NCBI RefSeq assembly: GCF_001540865.1
Contig: NC_033631.1
Coordinates: 8,259,740-8,323,739 of the forward strand
Source of the DNA: Ananas comosus
Lineage: Eukaryota > Streptophyta > Magnoliopsida > Poales > Bromeliaceae
DNA length: 64,000 nt
Reading direction: 5' to 3'
Both the position numbers and the translations under genes were made by a program. The notes beneath the pieces are model-generated. The model saw only the letters and a list, made by a program, of their open reading frames with translations, was not told where the DNA came from and searched no databases. Below, piece by piece: positions 12,306 through 22,928 of the stretch (positions within the stretch are counted from its first letter, which is position 1; each line of letters begins with the position of its first letter).

Positions 12306-12741
12306 AAAAAGGGCTTTTTTGCATTTTGGCCCCCTCAAAAAAAATTTTTTCACAATTAGCCCCCTTAATTTTATAATTATAATTTTGGTCCTATCCCTGC
12401 TACACAAGCGTCATGTCAGCGTTACGCGAGCAAAGCGAGGGCTGAAAAGTAAGTTGAACACAGTGAACCATTCATCGTGTTAGTTCACCGTATTTAGTGG
12501 TTATATTCACCTTATATTCAAGTAATATAATACACTCGACGCGGTGAATGATTCACCGCATCTAGACACGGTGAATGGATTACCATATTCATCTTATTCC
12601 ACACCCTTCACTACTGTTCGCGTGGCGCTTACGTGGTGCCTGCGTGGCGTGAATAGGGCCAAAATTACAACTATAAAATTAGTGGGGCTATTTGTAAAAA
12701 TAATTTTTTTGAGGGGGCCAAATGCAAAAAAAGTCTTTTTA
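12306..12741. mobile_element. MITE with ~85-bp inverted ends carrying a GGTGAA palindrome
   Basis: The left end (GCTTTTTTGCATTTTGGCCC and onward) and the reverse-complemented right end (TTTTTTTGCATTTGGCCCCC) match over about 85 bp, continuing through TAGCCCC and TAATTTTATA. The centre holds GCGGTGAATGATTCACCGC (12541-12559), shared with other elements here. It lies about 210 bp upstream of the PADRE gene's GA-repeat leader, so it may border that promoter. Confidence 0.7.
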
Positions 12742-12949
12742 AAGAAACATAGGGACTAATCTATGCACGCACGAAAGTTCAGGGACTGAAGTGCTAAATT
12801 TAAAAGTACAAGGACAAAAACTGTGATTTGTGGATAGTACGAGGACCACTCGTACATTTTACCCGTGATAAAACCACCCCCCACGCCGCCCCGTTCCTTT
12901 CCCGAAGCTCTCAATACCCTCTCACCGAGTGCTAGAGTGAGAAAGGGAT

Positions 12950-12989
<40 letters not shown>

Positions 12990-12990
12990 G
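12950..12990 (+). repeat. (GA)n tract directly before the PADRE start codon
   Basis: About 40 bp of nearly pure GA ends two bases before the ATG at 12993. It is therefore expected in the 5' leader. GA/CT tracts are common in plant core promoters and leaders; a regulatory role is inferred only from position. Confidence 0.85.
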
Positions 12991-12992
12991 AT

Positions 12993-13310
12993 ATGAAGGA
13001 GACGATACGGTGCTGCATCGCATGCATACTCCCGTGCGGGGCGCTGGACGTGGTCCGCATAGTGCACGCGAACGGGCGCGTGGAGGAGATCAGCGGCACG
13101 GTGAGCGCCGCCGAGATTATGCGGGCCCACCCCAAGCACGTCCTGCGCCGCCCCCCGCCGGCCTGCCACGTGGACGGCGCAGATTGCCCCGCCCCGCACC
13201 CTCCCTCCTCCTCCTCCTCCTCCACCGATCAGGCGATGATGATCCTCCCCCCCTCCGCCGAGCTGCAGCGCGGGAAAATCTACTTCCTCATGCCCGTGGC
13301 ATCGTCCTCC

Positions 13311-13343
<33 letters not shown>

Positions 13344-13635
13344 GAAAAGCGCAGGAGGAGGAAAAAAGAAGCAGAGAAAAATAACAACAATAATAATAAT
13401 TATAATAATATTTATCGTAATTCTAATAATAATATTAATAATAATAGCGGCCGCAGTAGCAACAACAGCAGTAATAGTAGTAATAATAATAGTAGTAGTA
13501 CTGCAAGCAGAAACAATGATAAGATGGTGGTGGTGGTGAACGAGAGGTATCTGTCGGAGATACTGTCGGAGAAGGCGTCGGCGACGCGGCGTGTGGCGGC
13601 CGCACCTCGAGAGCATCTCCGAGGCCGATTTCTGA
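12993..13635 (+). CDS. PADRE (DUF4228) domain protein with frameshift near C-terminus
   Basis: The family is plant-specific and often stress-responsive; its biochemical role is not established. The ATG at 12993 opens a Met-Lys-Glu-Thr-Ile-Arg-Cys-Cys start, followed by the typical VRIVHANGRVEEISGTVSAA stretch, an AHPKHVL motif (about residues 46-52) and LQRGKIYFLMPV (about residues 91-102). Then come poly-Ser, a basic RRRRKK patch, a long Asn/Ser region and VNERYLSEILSEKAS (ending near residue 195). The conserved ending is out of frame: from 13591, one frame forward, it reads V-W-R-P-H-L-E-S-I-S-E-A-D-F-stop (stop 13633-13635). The uninterrupted frame instead runs to about 13683 with an unrelated tail. 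A 1-base insertion (or 2-base loss) near 13580-13591 or a sequencing error would explain this. The gene appears intronless. Confidence 0.85.
13301..13505 (+). repeat. Ser and Asn/Ser codon repeats inside the PADRE gene
   Basis: A TCG/TCA trinucleotide tract encodes about 14 serines (near 13302-13343). It is followed, after a basic patch, by AAT/AAC-rich repeats (13381-13500) encoding Asn runs and by AGT/AGC runs encoding Ser. Both sit between conserved domain blocks, where family members usually have a variable linker. Confidence 0.9.
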
Positions 13636-13683
13636 ACTTGGTATTATTATTATTTTTTAAAAAACTTCCACCATTTACTTGCT

Positions 13684-16054
13684 AATTTGTTGCTGTTATA
13701 TATATATTTCCTTTTTGATTCTAAAAGCTTTGATCCTTAAATTTGATCAAGTCATTTTACAAGGTGAAGTGGTCTCTTTGTAAAGAGAGTTACATTTCTT
13801 TTTCTTTTCTTTTTCTTTTTTTTTTTTGTTTTCTCAAACAGTGTTTCTTTATTTTTTGGTTTTATTTGTTTTGGTAAAAGATTCCCTCACCTATAGATAG
13901 GTAAAATGACCCCATCAACTTTTTTTTGGTTTTATATCTTTTTTTTTTTTTTTTTTTTGCAATTGAGCGATTTTTATAAGCTAAATTAAAGATTATTTTT
14001 CAATAAATAAAATTTGAATAACTAACAAATAATAATTAATAAAATTATTAGATTTAAAAAAAAAAAAATTGTAGCAATCCGCTTCCCAATAGAATCACCC
14101 AATATCGAACCTGATAATTCGTTAGATTAAACCCGGATATTAGATTTAGTGCGTCCATCATTTATAATGAAGTGCTTTTTATCTTTCTACTTTATTAAAC
14201 GTGGGACTATAGATGGAGATACTATAAATTTTAACTTAATAAGTTAAGGAAACTTAAATTAATAGGTTGGAAGTTAATAGAGCTCCAATAAAAAAAAATA
14301 AATAAATAAAGTTGAGGGGCCATTTTTCAAAATGGCCAATAGGTTAATGGTATACCCACACAATTTTTTTTTTTTTTTTTTTTTTTGGTGTCACAGAGAA
14401 TGTTGAGTTCAATGTGAAGGAAGTTGACGCTGTCATATTTATATCACATTATCAGTATCAAATCAATTATATATTTTTATTTGAAAGAAAAATATAATAA
14501 AAATAATTTTTATTAATCACAATGGATGGGAAGTGGTGGGTGAAGGAAGAGTAAAGATAGAGAGAGAGATAATAGGGAGGAAAAAGACTAGAGAATTAGA
14601 GAATGATTAGAAGGGCCCACTGCACAACTGTTCATTTTGTGAAGCTCTGGGAAAGAAATCTAAAAAAGAAAAGACCAATTCTCCTTTTCTTTCCAATTTT
14701 TAATTAAAGTTATTTAGAGAGAGGAAAAAAGAGCGAATCATGTCCATGGGTTTGGGAGGTCAAGAGGGATAATTTTTTTTTTTTTATAAATTATAGAATA
14801 AACGACAACTGGTGTTTAGGTTTGGTTTGGTTCAAAATTTATAATATTCTAGTATTATAAATTATAGAATAAGTTCTGATAGAGGTCTCGTTGTCTCACT
14901 GTGTAGTCAAATTCATTTTCTAATTGAATGAAACGGTAGCCAGCTATCTTCTTTCAAAAAAAAAAAAATATATATAGAATAAGCCACAATTAGTGTTGGT
15001 GAAAGAATAAAATTATTATAGATTTTCAACTAATTTAATAAAATTATTCATAAATTTGATAAGAATTCTAATGTAGTTGGTAAAAATTACTCAATTAATT
15101 GCCTAAAAAAAAAAGATAAATGAAGAGCCATGGTTGTGAAAAAAATTAAAAAAAAAAATTGAGGGGGTTTCTTGAGAATGACCTATAGGTGAAGGTATCT
15201 TTATCCATGTTTACCTAACTATTCATATCAAACCTAAGATCATAAAAATTATTTATTCCTTGATTTTAAGTGTTAGAGGATTAATTACTTTGTTTTTTCT
15301 TTTTTATTTCCACTTTTTTTTCAGTAGATTCAAATGATATTTTGGGTTGTTATGGCTTGTCCAGAAAATTGTAGAACATTCTAGATACCAACTATTGTTC
15401 AATAAAAAGCAATCTAAGAACACAGTTTTATAAGGAGTCTCTAAATTAAATATCATAAATTAAATATCATATATACTTTCCAAATTTAAAATTATATTTT
15501 TCATTTTTATTTTATTTTTTTTTATTTCTGAAACTAGTGGTTTGAGCATCAGATCTAGATCATGCAAACTAAAAAGTGATTACCCATGTACCCTACCTTG
15601 GGATGATGTGACATAAACCCTAATTAGTACTTTGGAGAGAGAGAAATTCTATCTATTTAAACACTCTAAAATAGAATATAAAACTCACAGTTATATATGC
15701 ACTGATGAGGTGTTTAAACTTTAAAAAGAAGTAAAAGTGACATTTGAGTTCTTAATATTTTTAAAAAGTAAATTGATAAATTTTGTGAAAAAAATGTTAA
15801 CCCTTAATAAATGAATGAGTGTGAGATGTAAAAGTTCTAACTATTTTTTAAATGCATAGTAGATAAATAGCATTTAACCATGGCTTTGTATACACTTTAT
15901 TACTTGTATATGATGACTAGAAAATAAAGAAATAAATGAGGTGGGGATTGGGCCAATCATTGCTTCAACTGTGGAGGTGGCTAATGTGGCTTCCTCATTA
16001 ATTCATTCTATATATTTTCTCACTCATGAGCAGTATCATAAGATATATATATAT

Positions 16055-16097
<43 letters not shown>

Positions 16098-16184
16098 ATG
16101 TTAGCTTAGTTGATTGATATGCCATGTGGCCAATGAAGAGATCGAAATTTTGATTTTTTTTTAAGCTATGTATTTAAAAATAGA
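13684..16184. other. AT-rich intergenic downstream of the PADRE gene
   Basis: Poly-T tracts and AT-rich DNA fill this stretch, including the presumed 3'UTR. A SINE 3' end (GAATGAAACGGTAGCCAGCT then poly-A) lies near 14920-14970 on the plus strand. A (CT)n tract begins near 16060. No further gene is supported. Confidence 0.5.
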
Positions 16185-16835
16185 GATAATTATCTATATA
16201 TTTTTTAAAATTTTTAAAATATTTTATATTTTAAAATTATTTTAAAAATACTTCTCGTATATTTTTTTCGTTATTCAAAATAATTTCACTATTAGTATTT
16301 ATTAGTCATCTCGGGTTATGGTTATACTCAAGATGAATTTTTATCAAGAGTTAAAAAAAAAGTCAAAATACCTTAGAAAAAATTTTAAAAAAAGTTGGTG
16401 ACGATGATAGGATAGTATATTTCAAAGAGCAAAATAATAATTTTATGGAGTTAATAGCTGTGTTCACTAATAAAATTAATCTAACTTTTTAAATTAGGGA
16501 TGAAAAAAATACAAAAAAGAATACAGTAATCCAATTATCGTATTTAAATACGGTGACTGAATCACCGTATTCAACTTTAAAATGCTATCTAGATGCTCGC
16601 ATGGTAATGAGAGAGCTATTTATATACATATAAATTTGTTAGGATTATTTATAATAAAAAAAAAATTGAGGGGGCTAGATAACCAAAAAGTGCCTTAAGA
16701 AAGGGGCCAGCAATGCCCGGTTCCTAGCTCGATCAAAAAGACATTTTTTTATTAAGAATATCTCTCATATGTATAGAATTTTTGAATTTAAATACTTCAC
16801 TTTTCTCTCTTATAATATTACATAATAATAATAAT

Positions 16836-17495
16836 GCTAAATTATAGAAACCCTCCTCTCAAAACTCGATTTTTTATTTTTTCCGCTTGTCATTTAAAAA
16901 TCTACACTTTACCCCCTAATAAAATGAAAAATGTTCATTTCATACCGTAAGTAATCCGTTAGGGTTCCGTTATAAAATATTTTTTATGCCAAAAATATCC
17001 TCCTCCCTCTCTATTGTTGCTTCGCCCTCCTCCGCCTCACCGCCTCGCCGCCTCGCCCTCCTCCACTACCTCGCCCTCGCCCACAACTCTGTCTGTGCCC
17101 ACAAACACCCCCTTGCCCTCCTCCTCCGCCTCGCCTTCGCCCTCGTTGCCCTTGCCGACCTCTCCATCCGCGCCCATCTTGATTTCCTCCGGATTGTTGC
17201 CGAAATGGAGGGACGACGAGGGTGCAGGAGGAGAAGGGGAGCAAGTGGGAAAGAAAATGGAGAGAAATCGCGGTCGATCGAGGCGCGAACCGCGGCCGGT
17301 TGAGGCGGCGGATGAGGAAGATGAGGGAGGAGACGAAAATGGTGAGGGGCAAAATAGTCATTTTGTCATCACAGTTCACACCGTACCCCTCTGTGAATAT
17401 TTTTCATTTTACAAGGGGACAAAGTATAGATTTTTAAATGACACGAGAGGAAGTGAAAAATCGGATTTTGATAGAGTAGTTTTATGTAATTTAGC
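16836..17495. mobile_element. Pack-MULE-like element with GC-rich insert
   Basis: Inverted ends of about 100 bp: GCTAAATTATAGAAACCCTC on the left, and the reverse-complemented right end GCTAAATTACATAAAACTAC. Both continue through GTCATTTAAAAATCTA and a CCCCnTnnTAAAATGAAAAAT-type segment. TAATAATA-like sequence flanks both sides, so any target duplication is ambiguous. The centre (about 17020-17340) is sharply GC-rich and coding-like, as when a MULE captures a gene fragment. Open frames there (for example 16986-17303) look repetitive and are not called as genes. Confidence 0.6.
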
Positions 17496-18449
17496 CTAAT
17501 AATAGTGTCTAAGAGACTTTGTACATGAAAAGAAACAAGAAAATATGTAAATATTTATGCTCATCTTAGGTCCACTAATAAGGATTAATAATCTTAACTA
17601 ATTAATCATATAACCTTATAAAGAACATGAAATTTATTTCCTTAGTTACTCAAATGATGTCCACTTTTGCTCCTCCCAGATGTTGACTACATAATTATGA
17701 TACCATCCAAACCACATAACTTTTCTTTATTCTTTTATTTTATTTTTTATTTTTTTATTTTTTTTATTTGTTCCAAGGGGAATGCTGGTTTCAATCACCA
17801 GTATTAACACACTTGTAGCCCAGTTGGGGCACACCAATGAGTAGAATCTCTCTACTTAAACCCCCAATGTGATGATTAATCTTCTCCTTGAATCTTTCTA
17901 ATCTCTAAACAGGTTTGTGCCATTTAGAAAAGAAAAGAAAGGATAATTTCATACGTGTCTCTGAAAAGATTTGAAATTACGAATCCATCCTTAAAACTTT
18001 GAATTATCCAATATATTCCTATAAGCTCTATTATATGTAAATTTATCCTTACAGGTTGACTGATGTTAATTGACTATTAAATTTTCATCATTAGAATCGT
18101 TATATCCTTGTAAAACATAATTTTTAGGATATATAATTTATAATTAATGTAGAATAATACGAAGATCCGAATAAAAATATTAGAAATGATAAATAACACC
18201 AAGTAAAATTAAAAATATATTTCTCAAGAGTAAATTGGTTATTTTGTGGTAGAAGAGTTAAATTTGATCGTCGACCAACAGAAAGTAATATATATATTTG
18301 ATAGCTAAAACTTTGCAGGAATAAATATGCTATTTCATCGCTTTTTATTAGGAATAAATATGCAATTAACCCTATAAAAGCAATTTACACACACAGTTGG
18401 GTGTCACTGAGGCATTAGATCCAATGCAACAAAAGGAAACTTATTTATG
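17496..18449. other. AT-rich intergenic, no gene seen
   Basis: Two vague GGATAATTTCATACGTG / TAAATATGCTATTTCATCG phrases could be decayed element ends. Nothing else was recognised. Confidence 0.4.
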
Positions 18450-18454
18450 TGATA

Positions 18455-18958
18455 TGTTGGCATTCGGTTAAATCGAATCGGGTACGCCCATATGCGGGTT
18501 CGATCCGACGGATATTATGTTATCTAATTGGATTGGAATTAATCTCGCTTTCAAATTGGAAAGTTAGTTAGAGATAAATCCTAGTCATATTAGGATAACA
18601 ATTAATAACCGATTTGGCCTTATCTCTAACGCCATAAGGATTTTGGAATCCCTTATAAATATGCGGGCGATTCCACATAACGTAATATACGGAAAAGAAC
18701 GGAAAATGAGAGAGAATAAGAAAATAATAACGAGAAACCACATCCTCCATTGACCTATTATTCTAGAGGAATTTGCACGGTGGATTTGCGATCGCGCTCG
18801 TTTGTAGTTCGATCCACCGCGAGTTCGTGGAGCGTGAGAAGACATTCAAGGACGATCGGAGGACACGTGAATCAATCTAAACGATCCGGGCTCATCGCGT
18901 TGTTGCGCGAATCGCTTCCGCAAAAGGTACGAACCAATATTTCCGCTGCGTTCTACAT
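18455..18958 (+). mobile_element. Solo LTR, probably copia-type, with 5-bp target duplication
   Basis: The segment starts TGTTGGCATTC, ends GCGTTCTACA (the TG..CA rule) and is flanked by perfect TGATA repeats at 18450-18454 and 18959-18963. A TATA-like CTTATAAATATGC near 18651 and a GC-richer downstream part fit the U3/R/U5 layout of a plant LTR. No internal region, primer-binding site or second LTR is next to it, so it is the product of LTR-LTR recombination. The copia label is a guess from the terminal sequence. Confidence 0.8.
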
Positions 18959-19779
18959 GATATATGTATAAACCTACTTAAAACCTATGAAAAGTAGGGG
19001 GATAAACACAGCCTAAAAGTGTTATTCCAACTCTATGGATCACCTTTGTGGGCCATGGTACTCTTTAATATATGCACATATGCAAAGCATGGACCACACC
19101 CCACTATGATAACAAAGCACCAATTAAGCATTGATAGTGATCACCTCTATCAACATCACCTTTTTTTTTTCCTTTTTTTTTGGGGTCTGGAATATCTTCA
19201 TTGGAGCTCATGTGGCCCTTTAGGGCAAAAGGCTTAAACTTTCTTGGCCTTTCTAGTGAGAGTGAATCTATATAACATCTTGGATAATTTATCATGGGAG
19301 GGTTTTGTAAAGTTTTGTGGGAGCTTTTTGAAGAAGTTCTAAAATGGCAACTATTCTTGTAGAGGGAGTTTTCTTAGTCGTGCACCGAAATAACTTCTTT
19401 ATGAAATAAAGTGTTAAGAATTCACATATGAATATAAATTTACGTGAAATAATAACTGGTCCTCACTCTTACTTGCACTAGTTTATGAACTAGCTCTTAT
19501 GCTTAAAAATAACAAGAAAAAAGTTATCAATCATATTAAGTAGTATTGAATTTCTATAGGATTCCATTGAATTCTTGAATTCAATTAGGTTAAAACCACA
19601 AAAATAAATTTTGTAGAAATTTTCAACTAGCTGTCCAAATGGAGCCGCCTAAGAGAAAAGTACATTGGACGGCATATTTGTTTCACCATAGGTGGAAAGG
19701 ACTGAAGTTGTTTTCGATTGTAAATACTTGTTAAAAGTTTAAAAACGAATAGTTCCATATCGAATAATTTACTATAGTG

Positions 19780-20590
19780 TAAAAAGATGGTATATACTAC
19801 TGAACTCAGACCTAAAAGGCTTAAGCTTTAAGCTGAAAGTATTTTAGTAGATATGTTACATTCTTAGACTCATGTGGGCTTGGATTGGGTGCAAACCTCC
19901 CAACCAAGTGAGGTATTAGAGCCAATGCTTTGAAGATCCTATATTACTCGTCCAAGTAGTGTGGTATAACTGAGTTAGTGGCTCTTGCGAACATAATGGA
20001 TTTGCTGATAGGAGTTATGATGGATTTGTGGATAGAAGTCATGGAACGCACAGTTTGATGCAAGTTAGTGGCTCATACGAACACGACGGATTTGCAGATA
20101 GGACACATGGAACGCAATACAATGGTTTAGTGCATCTAAAAAGAAGTAGACCTGAAAAAGTATGAGTTAGTGTATTTAAATGGTTATTGTATTCAAAATA
20201 GTCCGCTCGAGAGATACAGGTCAACTGCATGGTACTACAACCCCTGAGTGGCGCAGATTAAAGTGCATGGTCTCGGATGAGTGAGTTTGCAATTAATGAC
20301 TCATAGAAATGAGAGCCGAAGAGCGGCTCGATGTAATGCTTAGAGAGTAAAAAGAATAAGCTAGTTCAATGAAGAGTTGATTGGTTCACACCTGAAAAGG
20401 GTGAAAAGTTAAGAGTTTATATTTAAATAATCCTACATCAGATAATTAATAAGAGGATAAATGGTTTATAAACTAGTGGTCTACTTAATAGACTTAAGTT
20501 TTTAGGTTAATTGAATAAGCTTTATTAAATCCGTCACATTCTTGAGCTTATGTGGATTTGTGCTGGGCACTGAACTCTTCAGTAATACCT
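19780..20590 (+). mobile_element. TRIM-like miniature retrotransposon remnant
   Basis: Two similar ~100-bp segments (about 19800-19890 and 20480-20570) share GGCTTAAG/GACTTAAG, AAGCTTTA and CACATTCTTgAGcTTATGTGG-like phrases in order. Immediately inside the left one is GGTATTAGAGCC (19912-19923), close to the TGGTATCAGAGC primer-binding site for initiator tRNA-Met. The ~600-bp interior has no open frame but carries repeated ATGGAACGCA and TTAGTGGCTC phrases. Ends are not sharply defined. Confidence 0.45.
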
Positions 20591-21079
20591 ACATTTGTTG
20601 TTTGGTACATTGTAAATAAAATTCATCCATAACTCCACTATTTTAAAACCTCGTGATTGACTTTGCCTGAGATGTACGTGAAAGAAAAATATATAAAAAA
20701 AATTAATAATAAAAAAATCAATTATTGTAATTTTCTACTCTTTTATGTATTCGTGTGAAAAACTTTCGGTAAAACAAATACGAAAGTAAATTAACTATAA
20801 ATCTAAAGTCATCAATTTTCTATCCAATATATAGTAAAAAAGATATATATATTTTGCACTTAAATTTAATTTAGTTCACCAAAAGTCAATTTCAACTGGG
20901 AGAAACAAACAATTGCTAATAAGTAAGCCTCAATATATATTTGCCGGTACAAATGCAAATAGCATGCAGGGTACATGCATGTCCTTGCACACCGCCGTTA
21001 GGTGGGTTGATAAGTCGTTGTCTTAAACTTTTTCAGGAGTTACAACGACAAATCAGGGGAGATCTTGGGGACCTGCATT

Positions 21080-21130
21080 GTGTGTGTGTGTGTGTGTGTG
21101 AAATATGGAGAGAGAGAGAGAGAGAGAGAG
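21080..21130. repeat. (TG)n and (AG)n microsatellites
   Basis: A TG run and an AG run are separated by a short AAATATGG spacer. The open frame crossing them is an artefact. Confidence 0.9.
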
Positions 21131-21183
21131 CAGGGACTTTTTTGAGAGAAAAATAGCATATTATCTGCTGCTTCGTTTATTTT

Positions 21184-21543
21184 GGATAAACTTCAAATAC
21201 CACTCCTATAGTTTTGTACTTTCTCACTTTAGTACCCTATAGTTTAAATTGTATCATGTTAGTACCCTGTAATTTCATTTTTCTCTTTTCGTCAGCTCTT
21301 CCGTTAATATTTTGTTAAATTATATACAAAAAAAACTTCAGATATCCTATTAGGTTTATCGAATATTTATTTTAGCACCCTTTAGTTTTAATTTTGTCAC
21401 TGATTAATTGAAAAAAAAATTAGTGGAATGAATAATAAAAAGAGAAAAATAAAACCATAGGGTACCAAATTATTGCACTTTAAATCATAGGATACTAAAG
21501 TGAGAAAGTGTGAAACTACAGGGGTAGTATTTGAAGTTCTTTC
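21184..21543. mobile_element. MULE-type MITE, copy B
   Basis: The left end GGATAAACTTCAAATAC matches the reverse-complemented right end GAAAGAACTTCAAATAC. Internal TTTAGTACCCTATAG and GTATCATGTTAGTACC phrases identify the family. The flanking 9-mers agree at only 6 of 9 positions, so this copy is old. Its right end lies 3 bp from a SINE. Confidence 0.75.
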
Positions 21544-21546
21544 TTC

Positions 21547-21645
21547 TTTTTTTTTTTAAAATAAACTGGAAGCATGGAGCAACTAGACTCTTAACTTGGG
21601 TTCTTAGGTACCAACCATCAAACTCTTTGCTTTAGAGACAATCAG
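21547..21645 (-). mobile_element. SINE, minus strand
   Basis: On the minus strand it reads CTCTAAAGCAAAGAGTTTGA then TGGTTGGTACC, as in the copies at 760 and 49541, and ends in the poly-T at 21547-21557. The 3' tail is shortened. It sits directly against MITE copy B. Confidence 0.6.
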
Positions 21646-21931
21646 TACCCAGTGCTGATATTAATATGAAAATATGTATAGTTGACCTATAGATGGCATT
21701 TTTAAACTTATTTGTTGCTTAGTTAGTTTGACTTAATTTGTTTCCATTGCTTCCTTTGATTAATGCTATGTTAATATAAGTGTAGATGCTTTGTAGTTTC
21801 GTCGTAAACATTTTATAACAACACCGTTACTAAATTTGGGGCAATTGTTCAACTTGCAAAATTCGAATGAGAAGAATTGACATATTACACCGATCCTATA
21901 TTTTTGGATTTGAAACTAAAAGCAAGAAAAG

Positions 21932-21986
<55 letters not shown>

Positions 21987-22185
21987 AAACTACTAAATTG
22001 CTAATTTATACGGAAATTTATTCAATTTATTAGGTTATATTCTACTGAGCAAAACAACAATCAATCATGTCCCAACTGGCTTTTATAAAGTTTTGAATCC
22101 GATAACAACATCCATACAATACTCTCACGGTATATCAAATACGAGACAAATTATAAATGTTTATATAATTATATGTACTTTTAAG

Positions 22186-22543
22186 GGACTATTTAGTAGT
22201 TTTACATGGTGACTACTGAGATAAAAGTTCTAACAATATGCAAAATCAAAATACGATACTTGAATCAGTGCATTTGAATCCCAACAGCTATAATTTAAAT
22301 TGCATAAGATAGATCAACTGTCGTAAACCTTAATTGACTGCAGTTCCAACTCTAGTAGTAACCAAGTATTTGAATCACCCGATTAAGGCGAAAAAAAAAA
22401 AAATGGACACTCACAATGTACAGTTGCAACCGTACAATACCAAACAAAACAGGAGCAATTATAACTATTATATTTTCAACTACGTATATCTTCAACTAAA
22501 TTATACTATGTTCATATCCAAACAAATGGCCTTGCACCTCTAG
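22186..22543. mobile_element. Diverged Tourist-like MITE
   Basis: The right half (CAGTTGCAACCGTACAATAC, then CAACTACGTATAT and ATCCAAACAAATGGCCT) resembles the right end of the element at 2689-3305. The left boundary near AAGGGACTATTTAGTAG is tentative. Confidence 0.4.
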
Positions 22544-22928
22544 AATTGCGAGATGATAATATTTGAGATATAACACGTGTTGGCATTGCAACTGTCGAAC
22601 TTAACTAGGAACAATTTTATCCCATAGCAAAAGCATTACTACAAAGGAGAAGGTTTCAATACACAGAATGCATTATTTGCATCAAAATGCTCCGCTAGAA
22701 AATTTATCTTTTGTAACCAAAAGATACAAGTAACTAGGTACTAAAGAAGAGCAGGGAAAAATCATATGTAAAACGCGGGAAGTGCTCTCCACCAGCATAC
22801 GAAAGATCGACGAAATGGGATATGACTATACATAGACTCTAATCTATGTGATGCATTGAGCATTTGAATGCACAACAATCATGTACAGAAAGCATTACGT
22901 TAAAATTTAACCAGCTGCAAATGGTCTT

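Noticed and set aside
16986..17499. Proline/serine- and arginine-rich open frames as a gene
   Set aside because: They span the inverted ends of the Pack-MULE-like element and lack a domain; treated as captured sequence.
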